From contig NZ_NOIN01000018.1 in NCBI RefSeq assembly GCF_014596565.1, forward strand, positions 30,371-94,370: 64,000 nucleotides of DNA. The letters are read 5' to 3'. The number at the start of each line of letters is the position of its first letter. Position 1 is the first letter of the stretch. Made by a program: the position numbers and the translations under genes. Positions 1-11,209 of the stretch are shown piece by piece. The notes beneath the pieces are model-generated. The model was not told the DNA's origin, ran no database searches, and saw nothing but the letters and a program-made list of their open reading frames with translations. This DNA is from Pseudomonas sp. PSB18 (GTDB taxonomy: Bacteria; Pseudomonadota; Gammaproteobacteria; Pseudomonadales; Pseudomonadaceae).

Positions 1-659
1 TTCAGCTGGATCATGATGTCGAGATCGTTAACCCCGATCACGTAATCGCTAACCTGGCGTCTAACGGCGCCCTGAACATGAAGCTCACCGTAGCTCGTGG
101 TCGTGGTTATGAACCGGCAGACTCGCGTCAGAGCGATGAAGACGAAAGCCGCAGCATCGGTCGCTTGCAGCTTGACTCTTCGTTCAGCCCGGTTCGCCGT
201 ATCGCATACGTGGTGGAAAACGCCCGTGTCGAGCAGCGTACCAACCTGGACAAGCTGGTTATTGATCTGGAAACCAACGGTACCCTGGATCCTGAAGAGG
301 CTATCCGCCGCGCTGCAACCATCCTGCAACAGCAGTTGGCTGCGTTCGTCGACCTCAAGGGTGACAGTGAGCCAGTGGTTGTCGAGCAGGAAGACGAGAT
401 CGATCCGATCCTGCTTCGCCCGGTTGACGATCTGGAACTGACTGTACGTTCGGCTAACTGCCTTAAGGCGGAAAACATCTACTACATCGGCGACCTGATT
501 CAGCGCACCGAAGTAGAGCTGTTGAAGACTCCGAACCTTGGCAAGAAATCCTTGACTGAAATCAAGGACGTTCTGGCCTCCCGCGGTCTGTCCCTCGGCA
601 TGCGCCTCGACAACTGGCCGCCTGCAAGTCTTAAGAAGGACGACAAGGCGACTGCCTGA
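1..659 (+). CDS. rpoA: RNA polymerase alpha subunit, 5' end missing
   Basis: Alpha subunit of RNA polymerase, which nucleates core enzyme assembly and contacts upstream promoter elements and activators. The reading frame is already open at base 3 and 218 codons are visible; the family is about 333 residues, so roughly the first third lies outside the window. The visible part contains the end of the assembly domain (a GRGYEPA segment), the acidic linker and the complete C-terminal domain (RPVDDLELTVRSANCLK through GLSLGMRLDNWPP). It is followed after 42 bases by rplQ, the usual end of the alpha operon. Confidence 0.98.
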   Translation, partial: QLDHDVEIVNPDHVIANLASNGALNMKLTVARGRGYEPADSRQSDEDESRSIGRLQLDSSFSPVRRIAYVVENARVEQRTNLDKLVIDLETNGTLDPEEAIRRAATILQQQLAAFVDLKGDSEPVVVEQEDEIDPILLRPVDDLELTVRSANCLKAENIYYIGDLIQRTEVELLKTPNLGKKSLTEIKDVLASRGLSLGMRLDNWPPASLKKDDKATA

Positions 660-701
660 TCGTCGTAATCACCGAACGTTGTGTTTGGTAAGGAATGAAC
701 C

Positions 702-1088
702 ATGCGTCATCGTAAAAGTGGTCGTCACCTGAGCCGCACCAGCTCGCACCGCAAGGCCATGTTCCAAAACATGGCGGTGTCGCTGTTCGAGCACGAGCTG
801 ATCAAAACTACACTGCCGAAAGCCAAAGAACTGCGTCGCGTTGCTGAGCCGCTGATCACTCTGGCCAAGACAGATAGCCTGGCTAACCGCCGCCTGGCTT
901 TCGACCGTACTCGTTCGAAAGCTATCGTTGGTAAGCTCTTCAACGACCTGGGCAAGCGTTACGCTACCCGTGAGGGTGGCTACCTGCGCATCCTCAAGTG
1001 CGGTTTCCGCGCTGGCGACAACGCGCCTATGGCGTACGTCGAGTTGGTTGATCGTGCTACCGGCGGTGAAGCTGTATCCGCTGAGTAA
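702..1088 (+). CDS. rplQ: 50S ribosomal protein L17
   Basis: Ribosomal protein L17 of the large subunit, 128 residues, the normal bacterial length. It opens with MRHRKSGRHLSRTSSHRKAM, the family's diagnostic start, and has the conserved GGYLRI and GDNAPMAYVELVD segments. The start is preceded by an AAGGA-type ribosome binding site. It is the last gene of the alpha operon and is followed directly by a strong hairpin terminator. Confidence 0.99.
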   Translation: MRHRKSGRHLSRTSSHRKAMFQNMAVSLFEHELIKTTLPKAKELRRVAEPLITLAKTDSLANRRLAFDRTRSKAIVGKLFNDLGKRYATREGGYLRILKCGFRAGDNAPMAYVELVDRATGGEAVSAE

Positions 1089-1101
1089 GACGGCAATATA
1101 C

Positions 1102-1130
1102 AAAAAACCGGGCCTAGTGCCCGGTTTTTT
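1102..1130 (+). terminator. Rho-independent terminator of the rpoA-rplQ operon
   Basis: AAAAAACCGGGC and GCCCGGTTTTTT form a long perfect hairpin with a short loop, ending in T residues, 13 bases after the rplQ stop. The A-tract on the 5' side would also let it work from the other strand. Confidence 0.93.
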
Positions 1131-1311
1131 GTGCGTGATGAAAAAGCGAAAGCGCCGTTGCGGCTGGCTTCGCTATTGGCAACAGGGCAACGTTAGATAA
1201 TGACTATCGACATCCATGATTTAATAAATTTGGATACTGTCACTAACATGTTCGATACTCCTTTCCAGCCGATTAGCCGGCAGTTCGAAGACCGACCGAG
1301 GAAGATTGAGC

Positions 1312-2760
1312 ATGAGCCAGATCAAAACGCTTACGACCGCAAGCGGCGCTCCTGTCGCCGATAACCAGAATTCTCGCTCTGCTGGTCCACGTGGCCCGCT
1401 GTTACTCGACGATTTCCACCTCATCGAGAAGCTTGCTCACTTCAACCGCGAGAACATTCCCGAGCGCCGCGTACACGCCAAGGGCTCGGGTGCCTACGGC
1501 ACATTCACGGTCACCTGGGACATCACTCAGTACACCAGCGCCAAGCTGTTCGATTCGGTCGGTAAGCAGACACCAACGTTCCTGCGTTTTTCCACCGTGG
1601 GCGGCGAGCGTGGATCTGCTGACACCGAGCGCGATCCTCGTGGTTTCGCCCTGAAGTTCTACACCGAGGAAGGTAACTGGGACATTGTTGGCAATAACAC
1701 GCCGGTTTTCTTCATTCGTGATCCGCTGAAGTTTCCGGATTTCATCCATACGCAAAAGCGTTTGCCACAAAGCAACCTGAAAAGCGCCCAAGCGATGTGG
1801 GATTTCTGGTCCCATTCCCCAGAAGCGTTGCATCAGATCACTATTCTGTTCTCCGATCGCGGCATTCCTGATGGCTACCGCCACATGCATGGTTTCGGCA
1901 GTCACACCTACAGTCTGATCAACGCCCAAGGCGAGCGTCATTGGGTGAAGTGGCACTACAAGACCAAGCAAGGCATCAAGAACCTGGCGCCAGCTGAAGC
2001 CGCACGTCTGGCGGGCACTGACCCGGACTATGCCCAGCGTGACTTGTTCAACGCCATTGAGCGCGGTGACTTCCCGAAATGGAGCGTTTGCATCCAGATC
2101 ATGACCGAAGCCCAGGCCGCCGCTCATTACGAGAATCCGTTCGACGTGACCAAGACCTGGTCGCAGAAAGAGTTTCCGTTGATTGAAGTGGGGGAGCTCG
2201 AGCTCAACCGCAACCCGCTGAACTACTTTGCCGAGGTGGAGCAGGCGGCGTTCGGGCCGAGCAATATGGTGCCAGGCGTTGGTTTGTCGCCGGACCGCAT
2301 GCTGCAAGGTCGCGTGTTCGCCTACGCCGATGCCCATCGCTACCGTGTCGGCACCAATCACCAGCAATTGCCGGTGAATGCACCGCGCAGTCCGGTTAAT
2401 ACCTATCAGCGCGACGGTGCGATGGCGTTTGGCAGCAACGGCGGGGCGGCACCAAACTACGAGCCCAACAGCTACGTCGAGTCGCCGAAACAGGTCCCGC
2501 ATTATGCGGAGCCAGCCCTGGCCCTTACTGGGGCGGCGGATCGTTACGATCACCGGGAAGACACTGATTACTACAGCCATGCCGGTGCGCTGTTCCGCCT
2601 GATGAACAGCGAGCAGCAGGCCCTGCTGATCAGCAACATCGCCGGTGCGATGGGGGGTGTCTCTTCGGATGTCGTCGACCGTCAACTGCAGCATTTCTTC
2701 AAGGCGGACACCGCTTATGGAGAAGGTATCGCAAAGGCGTTGGGCGTACAGCTTAACTAA
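1312..2760 (+). CDS. katA: Catalase (small-subunit haem catalase)
   Basis: Monofunctional haem catalase that splits hydrogen peroxide into water and oxygen. It is 482 residues, the size of the small-subunit group. The proximal region has the essential histidine in RRVHAKGSGAYG (about residue 55), followed by RFSTVGGERGSADTERDPRG. The haem-ligand tyrosine lies in RVFAYADAHRYRVG. An in-frame TTG exists two codons earlier, but the ATG at 1312 sits about nine bases after a GAGGAAG ribosome binding site and is preferred. The neighbouring bacterioferritin suggests a shared iron and peroxide defence role, as in P. aeruginosa where katA and bfrA/ftnA adjoin. Confidence 0.97.
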   Translation: MSQIKTLTTASGAPVADNQNSRSAGPRGPLLLDDFHLIEKLAHFNRENIPERRVHAKGSGAYGTFTVTWDITQYTSAKLFDSVGKQTPTFLRFSTVGGERGSADTERDPRGFALKFYTEEGNWDIVGNNTPVFFIRDPLKFPDFIHTQKRLPQSNLKSAQAMWDFWSHSPEALHQITILFSDRGIPDGYRHMHGFGSHTYSLINAQGERHWVKWHYKTKQGIKNLAPAEAARLAGTDPDYAQRDLFNAIERGDFPKWSVCIQIMTEAQAAAHYENPFDVTKTWSQKEFPLIEVGELELNRNPLNYFAEVEQAAFGPSNMVPGVGLSPDRMLQGRVFAYADAHRYRVGTNHQQLPVNAPRSPVNTYQRDGAMAFGSNGGAAPNYEPNSYVESPKQVPHYAEPALALTGAADRYDHREDTDYYSHAGALFRLMNSEQQALLISNIAGAMGGVSSDVVDRQLQHFFKADTAYGEGIAKALGVQLN

Positions 2761-2778
2761 GTCTAAACGAGAAGCAGA

Positions 2779-2803
2779 ACCGCCCTCATTAGGGCGGTTT
2801 TTG
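2779..2803 (+). terminator. Terminator after katA
   Basis: AACCGCCCT, a four-base loop and AGGGCGGTT form a perfect hairpin followed by a run of T, about 20 bases downstream of the katA stop. Confidence 0.9.
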
Positions 2804-2918
2804 CGTTATTTAACCTGGTTTTCTCAGATTTTCTTTGCATTTATTGCGATAGCACCGTGACCTGGCGATCAGCTTGGTTCAAACTACAGCCTTTCAAAGC
2901 TTGTGGAGATGTAGGGCG

Positions 2919-3383
2919 ATGCAAGGTCACCCGGACGTAATCGATTACCTCAACACGCTGCTGACAGGCGAACTGGCAGCCCGTGATCAATATTTCATCC
3001 ATTCGCGGATGTACGAGGATTGGGGTTTTACCGAGCTCTACGAACGTATCAACCATGAAATGGAAGAAGAAGCACAGCATGCCGATGCGTTGATGCGTCG
3101 AATCCTGATGCTCGAAGGTACGCCGCGCATGCGCCCGGACGACCTGGACATCGGTACTACCGTGCCCGACATGCTCGCTGCCGACCTGCGCCTGGAATAC
3201 AAGGTCCGCGCCGCGCTGTGCAAGGGTATCGAGCTGTGCGAACAGCACAACGACTATGTCACCCGCGAAATCCTGCGTGTTCAGCTCAATGACACCGAGG
3301 AAGACCATACCTACTGGCTTGAGAAGCAGCTGGGTCTGATCAAGTTGATCGGGTTGGAGAATTACCTGCAGTCGCAGTTCTGA
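2919..3383 (+). CDS. Bacterioferritin-like ferritin (FtnA/BfrA type)
   Basis: Iron-storage ferritin of 154 residues that oxidises ferrous iron and stores it in a 24-subunit shell. The ferroxidase ligands are visible: E18 in LTGELAARDQYF, E51 and H54 in MEEEAQHAD, a glutamate at 93 in ADLRLEYK, and E127 and H130 in DTEEDHTYW. The methionine at position 52 that binds haem in classical bacterioferritin is alanine here, so this is probably a non-haem ferritin like the P. aeruginosa PA4235 product (called BfrA, later FtnA). The ATG at 2919 has a GGAG and GGG stretch upstream; an in-frame TTG 45 bases earlier gives a non-conserved extension and was rejected. Confidence 0.93.
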   Translation: MQGHPDVIDYLNTLLTGELAARDQYFIHSRMYEDWGFTELYERINHEMEEEAQHADALMRRILMLEGTPRMRPDDLDIGTTVPDMLAADLRLEYKVRAALCKGIELCEQHNDYVTREILRVQLNDTEEDHTYWLEKQLGLIKLIGLENYLQSQF

Positions 3384-3393
3384 TTGCGATAAT

Positions 3394-3482
3394 TGTGGGA
3401 GCGAGCCTGCTCGCGATAGCGATTGATCGTCACATGAATGCAAACTGACACACCGCTATCGCGAGCAGGCTCGCTCCCACAG
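3394..3482 (+). repeat. REP doublet (REPIN) between ferritin gene and uvrA
   Basis: Two inverted copies of the Pseudomonas REP core GGGAGCGAGCCTGCTCGCGA, at about 3397-3418 and 3456-3480, face each other across a short spacer. The unit is the classic REPIN arrangement, non-autonomous and probably spread by a REP-associated transposase elsewhere in the genome. Confidence 0.9.
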
Positions 3483-3489
3483 AAAAGCA

Positions 3490-3526
3490 AAAGCCCCTGT
3501 CATAGATGAGATGACAGGGGCTTTTT
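3490..3526. terminator. Bidirectional terminator between ferritin gene and uvrA
   Basis: AAAGCCCCTGTCAT pairs with ATGACAGGGGCTTTTT. A-rich and T-rich flanks on both sides suit the two convergent genes that end on either side of it. Confidence 0.92.
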
Positions 3527-3542
3527 CATGCTCGGGGATGGA

Positions 3543-6377
<2,835 letters not shown>

Positions 6378-6556
6378 AGTGGCCTCGCTCGGCGGGCGTC
6401 GAAAACGTAGGAGTATACGGGCAAATACTGGATGGATAAACACTATTGAGCGTGCGATTGAAGCCATACATGAAGACTGCGCGTCAAACCGTCGCGATAT
6501 ACCCCCTCAATCGATGGGACTGGTAGAATCGCCGCCGGTTCAGATGAGGTTTTTCC

Positions 6557-7954
6557 ATGCACGATCCCCACAGCGAGCGCATGAGTGGCGGCGAGACCCG
6601 GGCGGCAAGCGGTCTGGCCCTGGTGTTCGCCTTCCGTATGCTGGGCATGTTCATGGTGTTGCCGGTGCTGGCGACCTATGGCATGGACCTGGCGGGCGCG
6701 ACGCCGGCCCTGATCGGGTTGGCGATTGGCGCTTATGGCCTGACCCAGGCCATTTTCCAGATCCCGTTCGGGATCATTTCCGACCGCATCGGCCGACGTC
6801 CCGTGATCTACCTGGGGCTGATCGTCTTCGCCCTCGGCAGTGCGCTGGCAGCCAACGCCGACTCGATCTGGGGCGTGATCGCCGGACGGATCCTGCAAGG
6901 CGCGGGGGCGATTTCCGCTGCCGTCATGGCCTTGCTCTCCGACTTGACCCGCGAACAGCATCGGACCAAGGCCATGGCCATGATCGGCATGACCATCGGT
7001 CTGTCGTTCGCCGTCGCCATGGTTGTCGGTCCCTTGCTGACCCGTGCCTTCGGTTTGTCGGGCCTGTTCCTGGCGACCGGTGGCATGGCGCTGGTGGGTA
7101 TCCTGATCGTGGCGTTCATGGTGCCCCGTTCCACCGGGCCGCTGCAGCACCGTGAATCCGGGGTAGCGCGCCAGGCGCTGATCCCGACGCTCAAACACCC
7201 CGACCTGCTGCGCCTGGACCTGGGTATTTTCGTGCTTCACGCCATGCTGATGTCCAGTTTCGTCGCCTTGCCGCTGGCCTTGGTCGAGAAGGCCGGGCTG
7301 CCGAAGGAGCAGCACTGGTGGGTTTACCTGACGGCGCTGCTGATTTCGTTCTTCGCCATGATCCCGTTCATCATCTATGGCGAGAAGCGACGCAAAATGA
7401 AACGAGTTTTGCTCGGCGCCGTCGTGACGCTGATGCTCACTGAGCTATTCTTCTGGCAGTTCGGCGACAGCCTGCGGGCCCTGGTTATCGGCACGGTGGT
7501 GTTCTTCACCGCGTTCAACCTGCTGGAGGCGTCGTTGCCGTCGCTGATCAGCAAGGTTTCACCGGCCGGCGGCAAGGGCACGGCAATGGGGGTTTATTCC
7601 ACCAGCCAGTTCCTCGGTTCGGCGTTGGGCGGGATTCTCGGTGGTTGGCTGTTCCAGCATGGCGGTTTGTCGGTTGTCTTCCTGGGATGCGCCGCGCTGG
7701 CTGCACTTTGGCTGGTCTTTGCTGTTACCATGCGCGAACCACCGTATGTGACGAGCCTGCGCTTGCCGTTATCGCCCGAAGCCATTCGCGAAGCAGGGCT
7801 GGTCGAGCGCCTCAGGGCCGTCGTTGGCGTAACCGATGCAGTGGTGGTCGCCGACGAAGCGGCCGTTTATATCAAACTGGACACCGAATTATTGGATCGT
7901 GCGACCCTCGAGCGCCTGGTGAACAACCCGGCCCCGACTGCGTGCGAAGCCTAG
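6557..7954 (+). CDS. MFS transporter with C-terminal cytoplasmic extension
   Basis: Major facilitator superfamily exporter, 465 residues, with about twelve hydrophobic segments. It carries a typical MFS loop between TM2 and TM3 (GIISDRIGRRPVIYLG) and a second-half counterpart (GEKRRKMKRVLLG). About 70 residues after the last membrane segment form a soluble tail that includes a small alternating alpha/beta section (VVGVTDAVVVADEAAVYIKL). It stands between uvrA and ssb, as PA4233 does in P. aeruginosa; the substrate is unknown. It starts 180 bases from the divergent uvrA and ends nine bases before ssb, so co-transcription with ssb is likely. Confidence 0.92.
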   Translation: MHDPHSERMSGGETRAASGLALVFAFRMLGMFMVLPVLATYGMDLAGATPALIGLAIGAYGLTQAIFQIPFGIISDRIGRRPVIYLGLIVFALGSALAANADSIWGVIAGRILQGAGAISAAVMALLSDLTREQHRTKAMAMIGMTIGLSFAVAMVVGPLLTRAFGLSGLFLATGGMALVGILIVAFMVPRSTGPLQHRESGVARQALIPTLKHPDLLRLDLGIFVLHAMLMSSFVALPLALVEKAGLPKEQHWWVYLTALLISFFAMIPFIIYGEKRRKMKRVLLGAVVTLMLTELFFWQFGDSLRALVIGTVVFFTAFNLLEASLPSLISKVSPAGGKGTAMGVYSTSQFLGSALGGILGGWLFQHGGLSVVFLGCAALAALWLVFAVTMREPPYVTSLRLPLSPEAIREAGLVERLRAVVGVTDAVVVADEAAVYIKLDTELLDRATLERLVNNPAPTACEA

Positions 7955-7963
7955 GAGAACGTT

Positions 7964-8479
7964 ATGGCCCGTGGGGTTAACAAAGTCATATTGGTCGGCA
8001 CATGCGGCCAGGATCCCGAGGTTCGCTACCTGCCTAACGGCAACGCCGTGACCAACCTGAGTCTGGCGACCAGCGAACAGTGGACCGACAAGCAGACTGG
8101 CCAGAAGGTCGAAAAGACCGAATGGCATCGCGTGTCGATGTTCGGCAAAGTGGCGGAAATCGCCGGCGAATACCTGCGCAAGGGTTCGCAGGTATACATC
8201 GAAGGCAAGCTGCAGACGCGTGAGTGGGAAAAAGACGGCATCAAGCGCTACACCACTGAAATCGTCGTCGACATGCAGGGCACCATGCAACTGCTGGGCG
8301 GTCGTCCACAGGGTGACCAGCAGCAGGGTGGCAACAACTACCAGCAGTCGGCTCCACGTCAGCAGGCACCGCGCCCGCAATCGGCGCCACAGCCACAACG
8401 CGAGCGCCCGGCCCCACAACAGGCCGCACCGCAACCGGCTCCGGATTTCGACAGCTTTGATGACGATATTCCGTTCTAA
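7964..8479 (+). CDS. ssb: Single-stranded DNA-binding protein
   Basis: Binds single-stranded DNA in replication, repair and recombination. It is 171 residues: an N-terminal OB fold (MARGVNKVILVGTCGQDPEV through about residue 110), a glutamine- and proline-rich linker, and the canonical acidic tip DFDSFDDDIPF that recruits partner enzymes. A GGAG ribosome binding site precedes the ATG, and the MFS gene ends nine bases upstream. Linkage to uvrA is conserved in many gammaproteobacteria. Confidence 0.98.
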   Translation: MARGVNKVILVGTCGQDPEVRYLPNGNAVTNLSLATSEQWTDKQTGQKVEKTEWHRVSMFGKVAEIAGEYLRKGSQVYIEGKLQTREWEKDGIKRYTTEIVVDMQGTMQLLGGRPQGDQQQGGNNYQQSAPRQQAPRPQSAPQPQRERPAPQQAAPQPAPDFDSFDDDIPF

Positions 8480-8518
8480 GGCTGCGTCTCAGGCCTAGCC
8501 TGCCCGGTATCGCCCCGA

Positions 8519-8548
8519 AAGCCCCAGAGCCCCGTGCCTGGGGTTTTT
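8519..8548 (+). terminator. Terminator after ssb
   Basis: CCCCAG pairs with CTGGGG around a ten-base loop and is followed by TTTTTG, about 40 bases after the ssb stop. Confidence 0.8.
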
Positions 8549-8593
8549 GTTTCGACGCTGGCCAGATCGGGCTGGCGCCTGCATCAGGACCGG

Positions 8594-9250
8594 TCACAAA
8601 TCCAGATCCAAGACCTCCTGCATCTTTTCGCCAATGGACTGCCGTAACCAGGTTGAATGAAACGCCATGTCCTTGAGTGGAATGTGCATCCAGAACCGGA
8701 CCTCGATCGGCTTGCCATTGTCCCCGGTGAAGCACACCACCAAATGACAGGCGTGGGCGATAGAGTTTTCCACGCAGGGCGTGATGGAATAGATGTCGCT
8801 GTAGGGCACGCACTCTTCGGTGGGCGCGCGTGCTGGACGGCGCTGGGTGAAGGTGAGGCGTTGCTGGCGTTCGTCAAAGCAGAAGCCAAGCACTTGAGGG
8901 CCGGAGAACAGCCAGTAGAGCATGCCGGTGGCCGCTAATGCGCTGACGAACATGAGTGTCAAAAACAGAGGGTCCTCGATCACCCTGGTATGAGCGCTCG
9001 ACAAGCCTTCGGTGGAGAACAGCTCGATCGATATCACCCCCAGCCCGTAGACCGGCAAGGCAAGCAACAGCGCCACAGCGTACAACAGGGTACCCAGGTA
9101 TCCCGTTGTGGATATTTCGCTTGGGTAATCCCACGTGGGGGGATGTTGTGGCGTGGATGTGGCGGTATCGGTTGGGACTGGGGAGGCGACCAGGCGCGGC
9201 GGGTGTTTGCGTTTCATGCGGCTGGCTCTTGGAAAAAACTGAGCGGCCAT
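8594..9250 (-). CDS. Hypothetical two-segment inner membrane protein
   Basis: A 218-residue protein I do not recognise. A basic, proline-rich N-terminus of about 45 residues is followed by two hydrophobic segments (GTLLYAVALLLALPVYGLG and LFLTLMFVSALAATGMLYWL) and then a soluble part of about 95 residues ending EKMQEVLDLDL. The soluble part resembles a membrane-anchored PH-like or YcxB-like module only in layout, so no function is assigned. The chosen ATG has an AGGA motif 12 bases upstream; a second ATG (MKRKHPPRL, 11 codons in) is possible. It is convergent with ssb and transcribed alone. Confidence 0.7.
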   Translation of the reverse strand: MAAQFFPRASRMKRKHPPRLVASPVPTDTATSTPQHPPTWDYPSEISTTGYLGTLLYAVALLLALPVYGLGVISIELFSTEGLSSAHTRVIEDPLFLTLMFVSALAATGMLYWLFSGPQVLGFCFDERQQRLTFTQRRPARAPTEECVPYSDIYSITPCVENSIAHACHLVVCFTGDNGKPIEVRFWMHIPLKDMAFHSTWLRQSIGEKMQEVLDLDL

Positions 9251-9307
9251 TCTTATCGTTATTCCTCAACTACGCCTAGTGGAAATCAGCAATCGTCGGT
9301 TTCGAAT

Positions 9308-9345
9308 GAAAAACCGCGCCTCGATACTCGAAGCGCGGTTTGCTT
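9308..9345. terminator. Hairpin terminator between two minus-strand genes
   Basis: AAACCGCGC and GCGCGGTTT form an inverted repeat around a loop of about 13 bases. On the minus strand it lies 11 bases beyond the stop of the cysteine hydrolase gene, which it most likely terminates. Confidence 0.75.
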
Positions 9346-9355
9346 TGCCTGGGCC

Positions 9356-9910
9356 TCAGTGGCTGGCCGCCAGAAACTGCTCCGTACTCACCACCTTCGC
9401 ATAAGCAAACCCCAACGCCGCCATGAAGGCCGCATGCACCTGGGCGGCGGGGACAACGACGCCGTTGAATTCCAGGTCCAGGGTTGCACAGGCGTCATGG
9501 ATCACTGTGACGTCGTAGCCCAGGTCCGCCGCCGCCCGGGTGACACCGTCGATGCACATGTGGCTCATGCTGCCGACGATGACCAGTTGGGTGATGCCGT
9601 GATGGTCGAGGAGGGATTGCAGTTCGGTTTCGCGGAATGAGTTGACGAAGTGCTTGAGCACCACCGGTTCATCGGCCTGGTTGAGGACCTTGGGATGCAG
9701 TTTCGCGCCTTCGGAGCCCGGGGTGAAGAACGGCGCGTCTTCGGAGGTGAATTCGTGGCGAATGTGCACCACTTGATTTCCTGCCTGGCGAAAGGCTGCG
9801 ATCATCCGGGCGGCGTTGTCCGCGGCGGTTTCGACGCCACTCAGTGGCCATTTACCCTGGGGGAAGTAGTCGTTCTGGATATCGACTACGATGAGCGCTT
9901 GCTTGGACAT
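9356..9910 (-). CDS. Isochorismatase-family cysteine hydrolase
   Basis: A 184-residue member of the isochorismatase/nicotinamidase superfamily, cytoplasmic, which cleaves amide or vinyl-ether bonds through a cysteine nucleophile. The catalytic triad is readable: D10 in VVDIQNDYF, K86 in VVLKHFVNSF and C119 in GSMSHMCIDGVTR, the last with the usual preceding cis-peptide motif. The ATG at 9910 has a strong GAGGAAG site; the frame runs far upstream but overlaps the divergent regulator, so the long version was rejected. The substrate is unknown. The divergent DJ-1/AraC regulator is the obvious candidate controller. Confidence 0.9.
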   Translation of the reverse strand: MSKQALIVVDIQNDYFPQGKWPLSGVETAADNAARMIAAFRQAGNQVVHIRHEFTSEDAPFFTPGSEGAKLHPKVLNQADEPVVLKHFVNSFRETELQSLLDHHGITQLVIVGSMSHMCIDGVTRAAADLGYDVTVIHDACATLDLEFNGVVVPAAQVHAAFMAALGFAYAKVVSTEQFLAASH

Positions 9911-10005
9911 GGAGGCTTCCTCGAAAAGGTGTGTGGGGCCAGTATTGGCTCTTGCCGCCAATTCGAGGATTGGCCGCAACGACAATAAGCGAGGGAAAAC
10001 TGACA

Positions 10006-11001
10006 ATGGCGCAGGAAAGGGCGGTCGCCGAGCTGGGGGTGTTGATTTATCCCGGTGCACAACTGGCGGCGGTGCACGGCTTGACCGATCTGTTTGCCGT
10101 GGCGGAGCGGATCGCGGCCGAGCAGGTCGGCGCGCAGTTGCCACGGTTGCGAGTGAGCCATTGGCGGGCAGAGCAAGGTGAGGTACCGCAGCGGGTGTTC
10201 GACAGTGAATCCGGCGCTGCGGGCCGCTTGGTTGCGTTGCTGATTCCACCTTCCATCGCCGGTTTCAGCGAAGGGCTTGTCTCCCAGGCGCTGGTGGATT
10301 GGCTACGGGCGCAGCACGCCGGCGGCACCGTGTTGGGCGGGGTGTGCGTGGGGTCGATCCTGCTGGCTGAAAGCGGCTTGCTCGATGGGCGTAGCGCCAC
10401 CACCCACTGGACGTCGGCCAAGACCTTTGCCGAGCGTTACCCGAAGATCAAGCTCGACGCCGACAAACCGATCGTCGACGACGGCGACCTGATCACCACC
10501 GCCGGGCTGATGGCCTGGGCAGAGCTGGGGCTGCGGCTGGTGAATCGCTTGCTGGGCCCTAGCATCGCGACACGCACGGCGCGGTTCCTGGTGATCGAAC
10601 ACAGTGACAGCGCCAGCGAGTGCGGTAGCAATTTTGCGCCGATCCTCGGTCACGGCGACGGGGCGATTCTCAAGGTGCAACACTGGTTGCAAGGCAGCGG
10701 CGCGGTGGACGTCTCCCTGGCCGCGATGGCCGAGCAGGCGGGCCTTGAAGAGCGCACCTTCCTGCGCAGGTTCCGTAGCGCCACCGGGCTCAAGCCCACC
10801 GAGTACTGCCAGCATCTGCGAGTGGGCAAGGCCCGGGAGATGCTGGAATTCACCAACGGCACCATTGATCACATCGCCTGGACCGTGGGTTATCAGGATC
10901 CTGGCGCTTTTCGGGCGACATTCAAGAAAATCACCGGGCTGGCGCCGAGCGATTATCGGGCAAGGTTCGGAGTGAGTCCGCCAAGCGCTTCAAAACAGTA
11001 A
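10006..11001 (+). CDS. GATase1/DJ-1-like AraC-family transcriptional regulator
   Basis: A 331-residue regulator of the FtrA/GlxA type. The N-terminal DJ-1/PfpI-like domain (about residues 8-190) keeps the elbow cysteine C114 in GGVCVGS. The C-terminal AraC helix-turn-helix domain (about 225-325) has the typical signatures LEERTFLRRFRSATG and VGYQDPGAFRATFKKITG. The ATG at 10006 follows a GAGGG site; the longer frame from 9931 lacks one. It is divergent from a cysteine hydrolase gene with 95 bases between the starts, so the two probably share an operator region. Confidence 0.9.
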   Translation: MAQERAVAELGVLIYPGAQLAAVHGLTDLFAVAERIAAEQVGAQLPRLRVSHWRAEQGEVPQRVFDSESGAAGRLVALLIPPSIAGFSEGLVSQALVDWLRAQHAGGTVLGGVCVGSILLAESGLLDGRSATTHWTSAKTFAERYPKIKLDADKPIVDDGDLITTAGLMAWAELGLRLVNRLLGPSIATRTARFLVIEHSDSASECGSNFAPILGHGDGAILKVQHWLQGSGAVDVSLAAMAEQAGLEERTFLRRFRSATGLKPTEYCQHLRVGKAREMLEFTNGTIDHIAWTVGYQDPGAFRATFKKITGLAPSDYRARFGVSPPSASKQ

Positions 11002-11209
11002 TGGCTCTCTCGTTAGAGGGGGATGTGAGATTCAAAGCATCGTGCAATTTGCGGGATACCCGCTACGGATCGTGCAGAATGAAACAGGCTCGATGCTATC
11101 CGTCTTCCGAAATCCGCCCGTTTCCTTGGCTGTCCACCAGCGCCACCCTGTTGGCCTGATCTCTGCACCCGTTTACCTACAGCCATGAGCGCAGGTAAAA
11201 GGGCAACGC

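Noticed and set aside
1136..1311. OxyR site upstream of katA
   Set aside because: An AT-rich stretch with GATAATGACTATC exists, but the spaced ATAG/CTAT half-sites do not fit the consensus well enough.
1402..2694. Minus-strand frame opposite katA
   Set aside because: Shadow of the catalase coding strand without motifs or start signals.
3394..3482. Regular palindromes across the window as a possible CRISPR array
   Set aside because: Units are inverted pairs scattered one to three per gap with no array of constant spacers, and the sequence is the known pseudomonad REP core.
6378..6556. LexA box in the uvrA upstream region
   Set aside because: No CTGT-N8-ACAG type palindrome was found on either strand.
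9911..10249. N-terminal extension of the cysteine hydrolase
   Set aside because: It would overlap the divergent regulator start, is arginine- and proline-rich in composition, and the proper start has a strong ribosome binding site at 9910.
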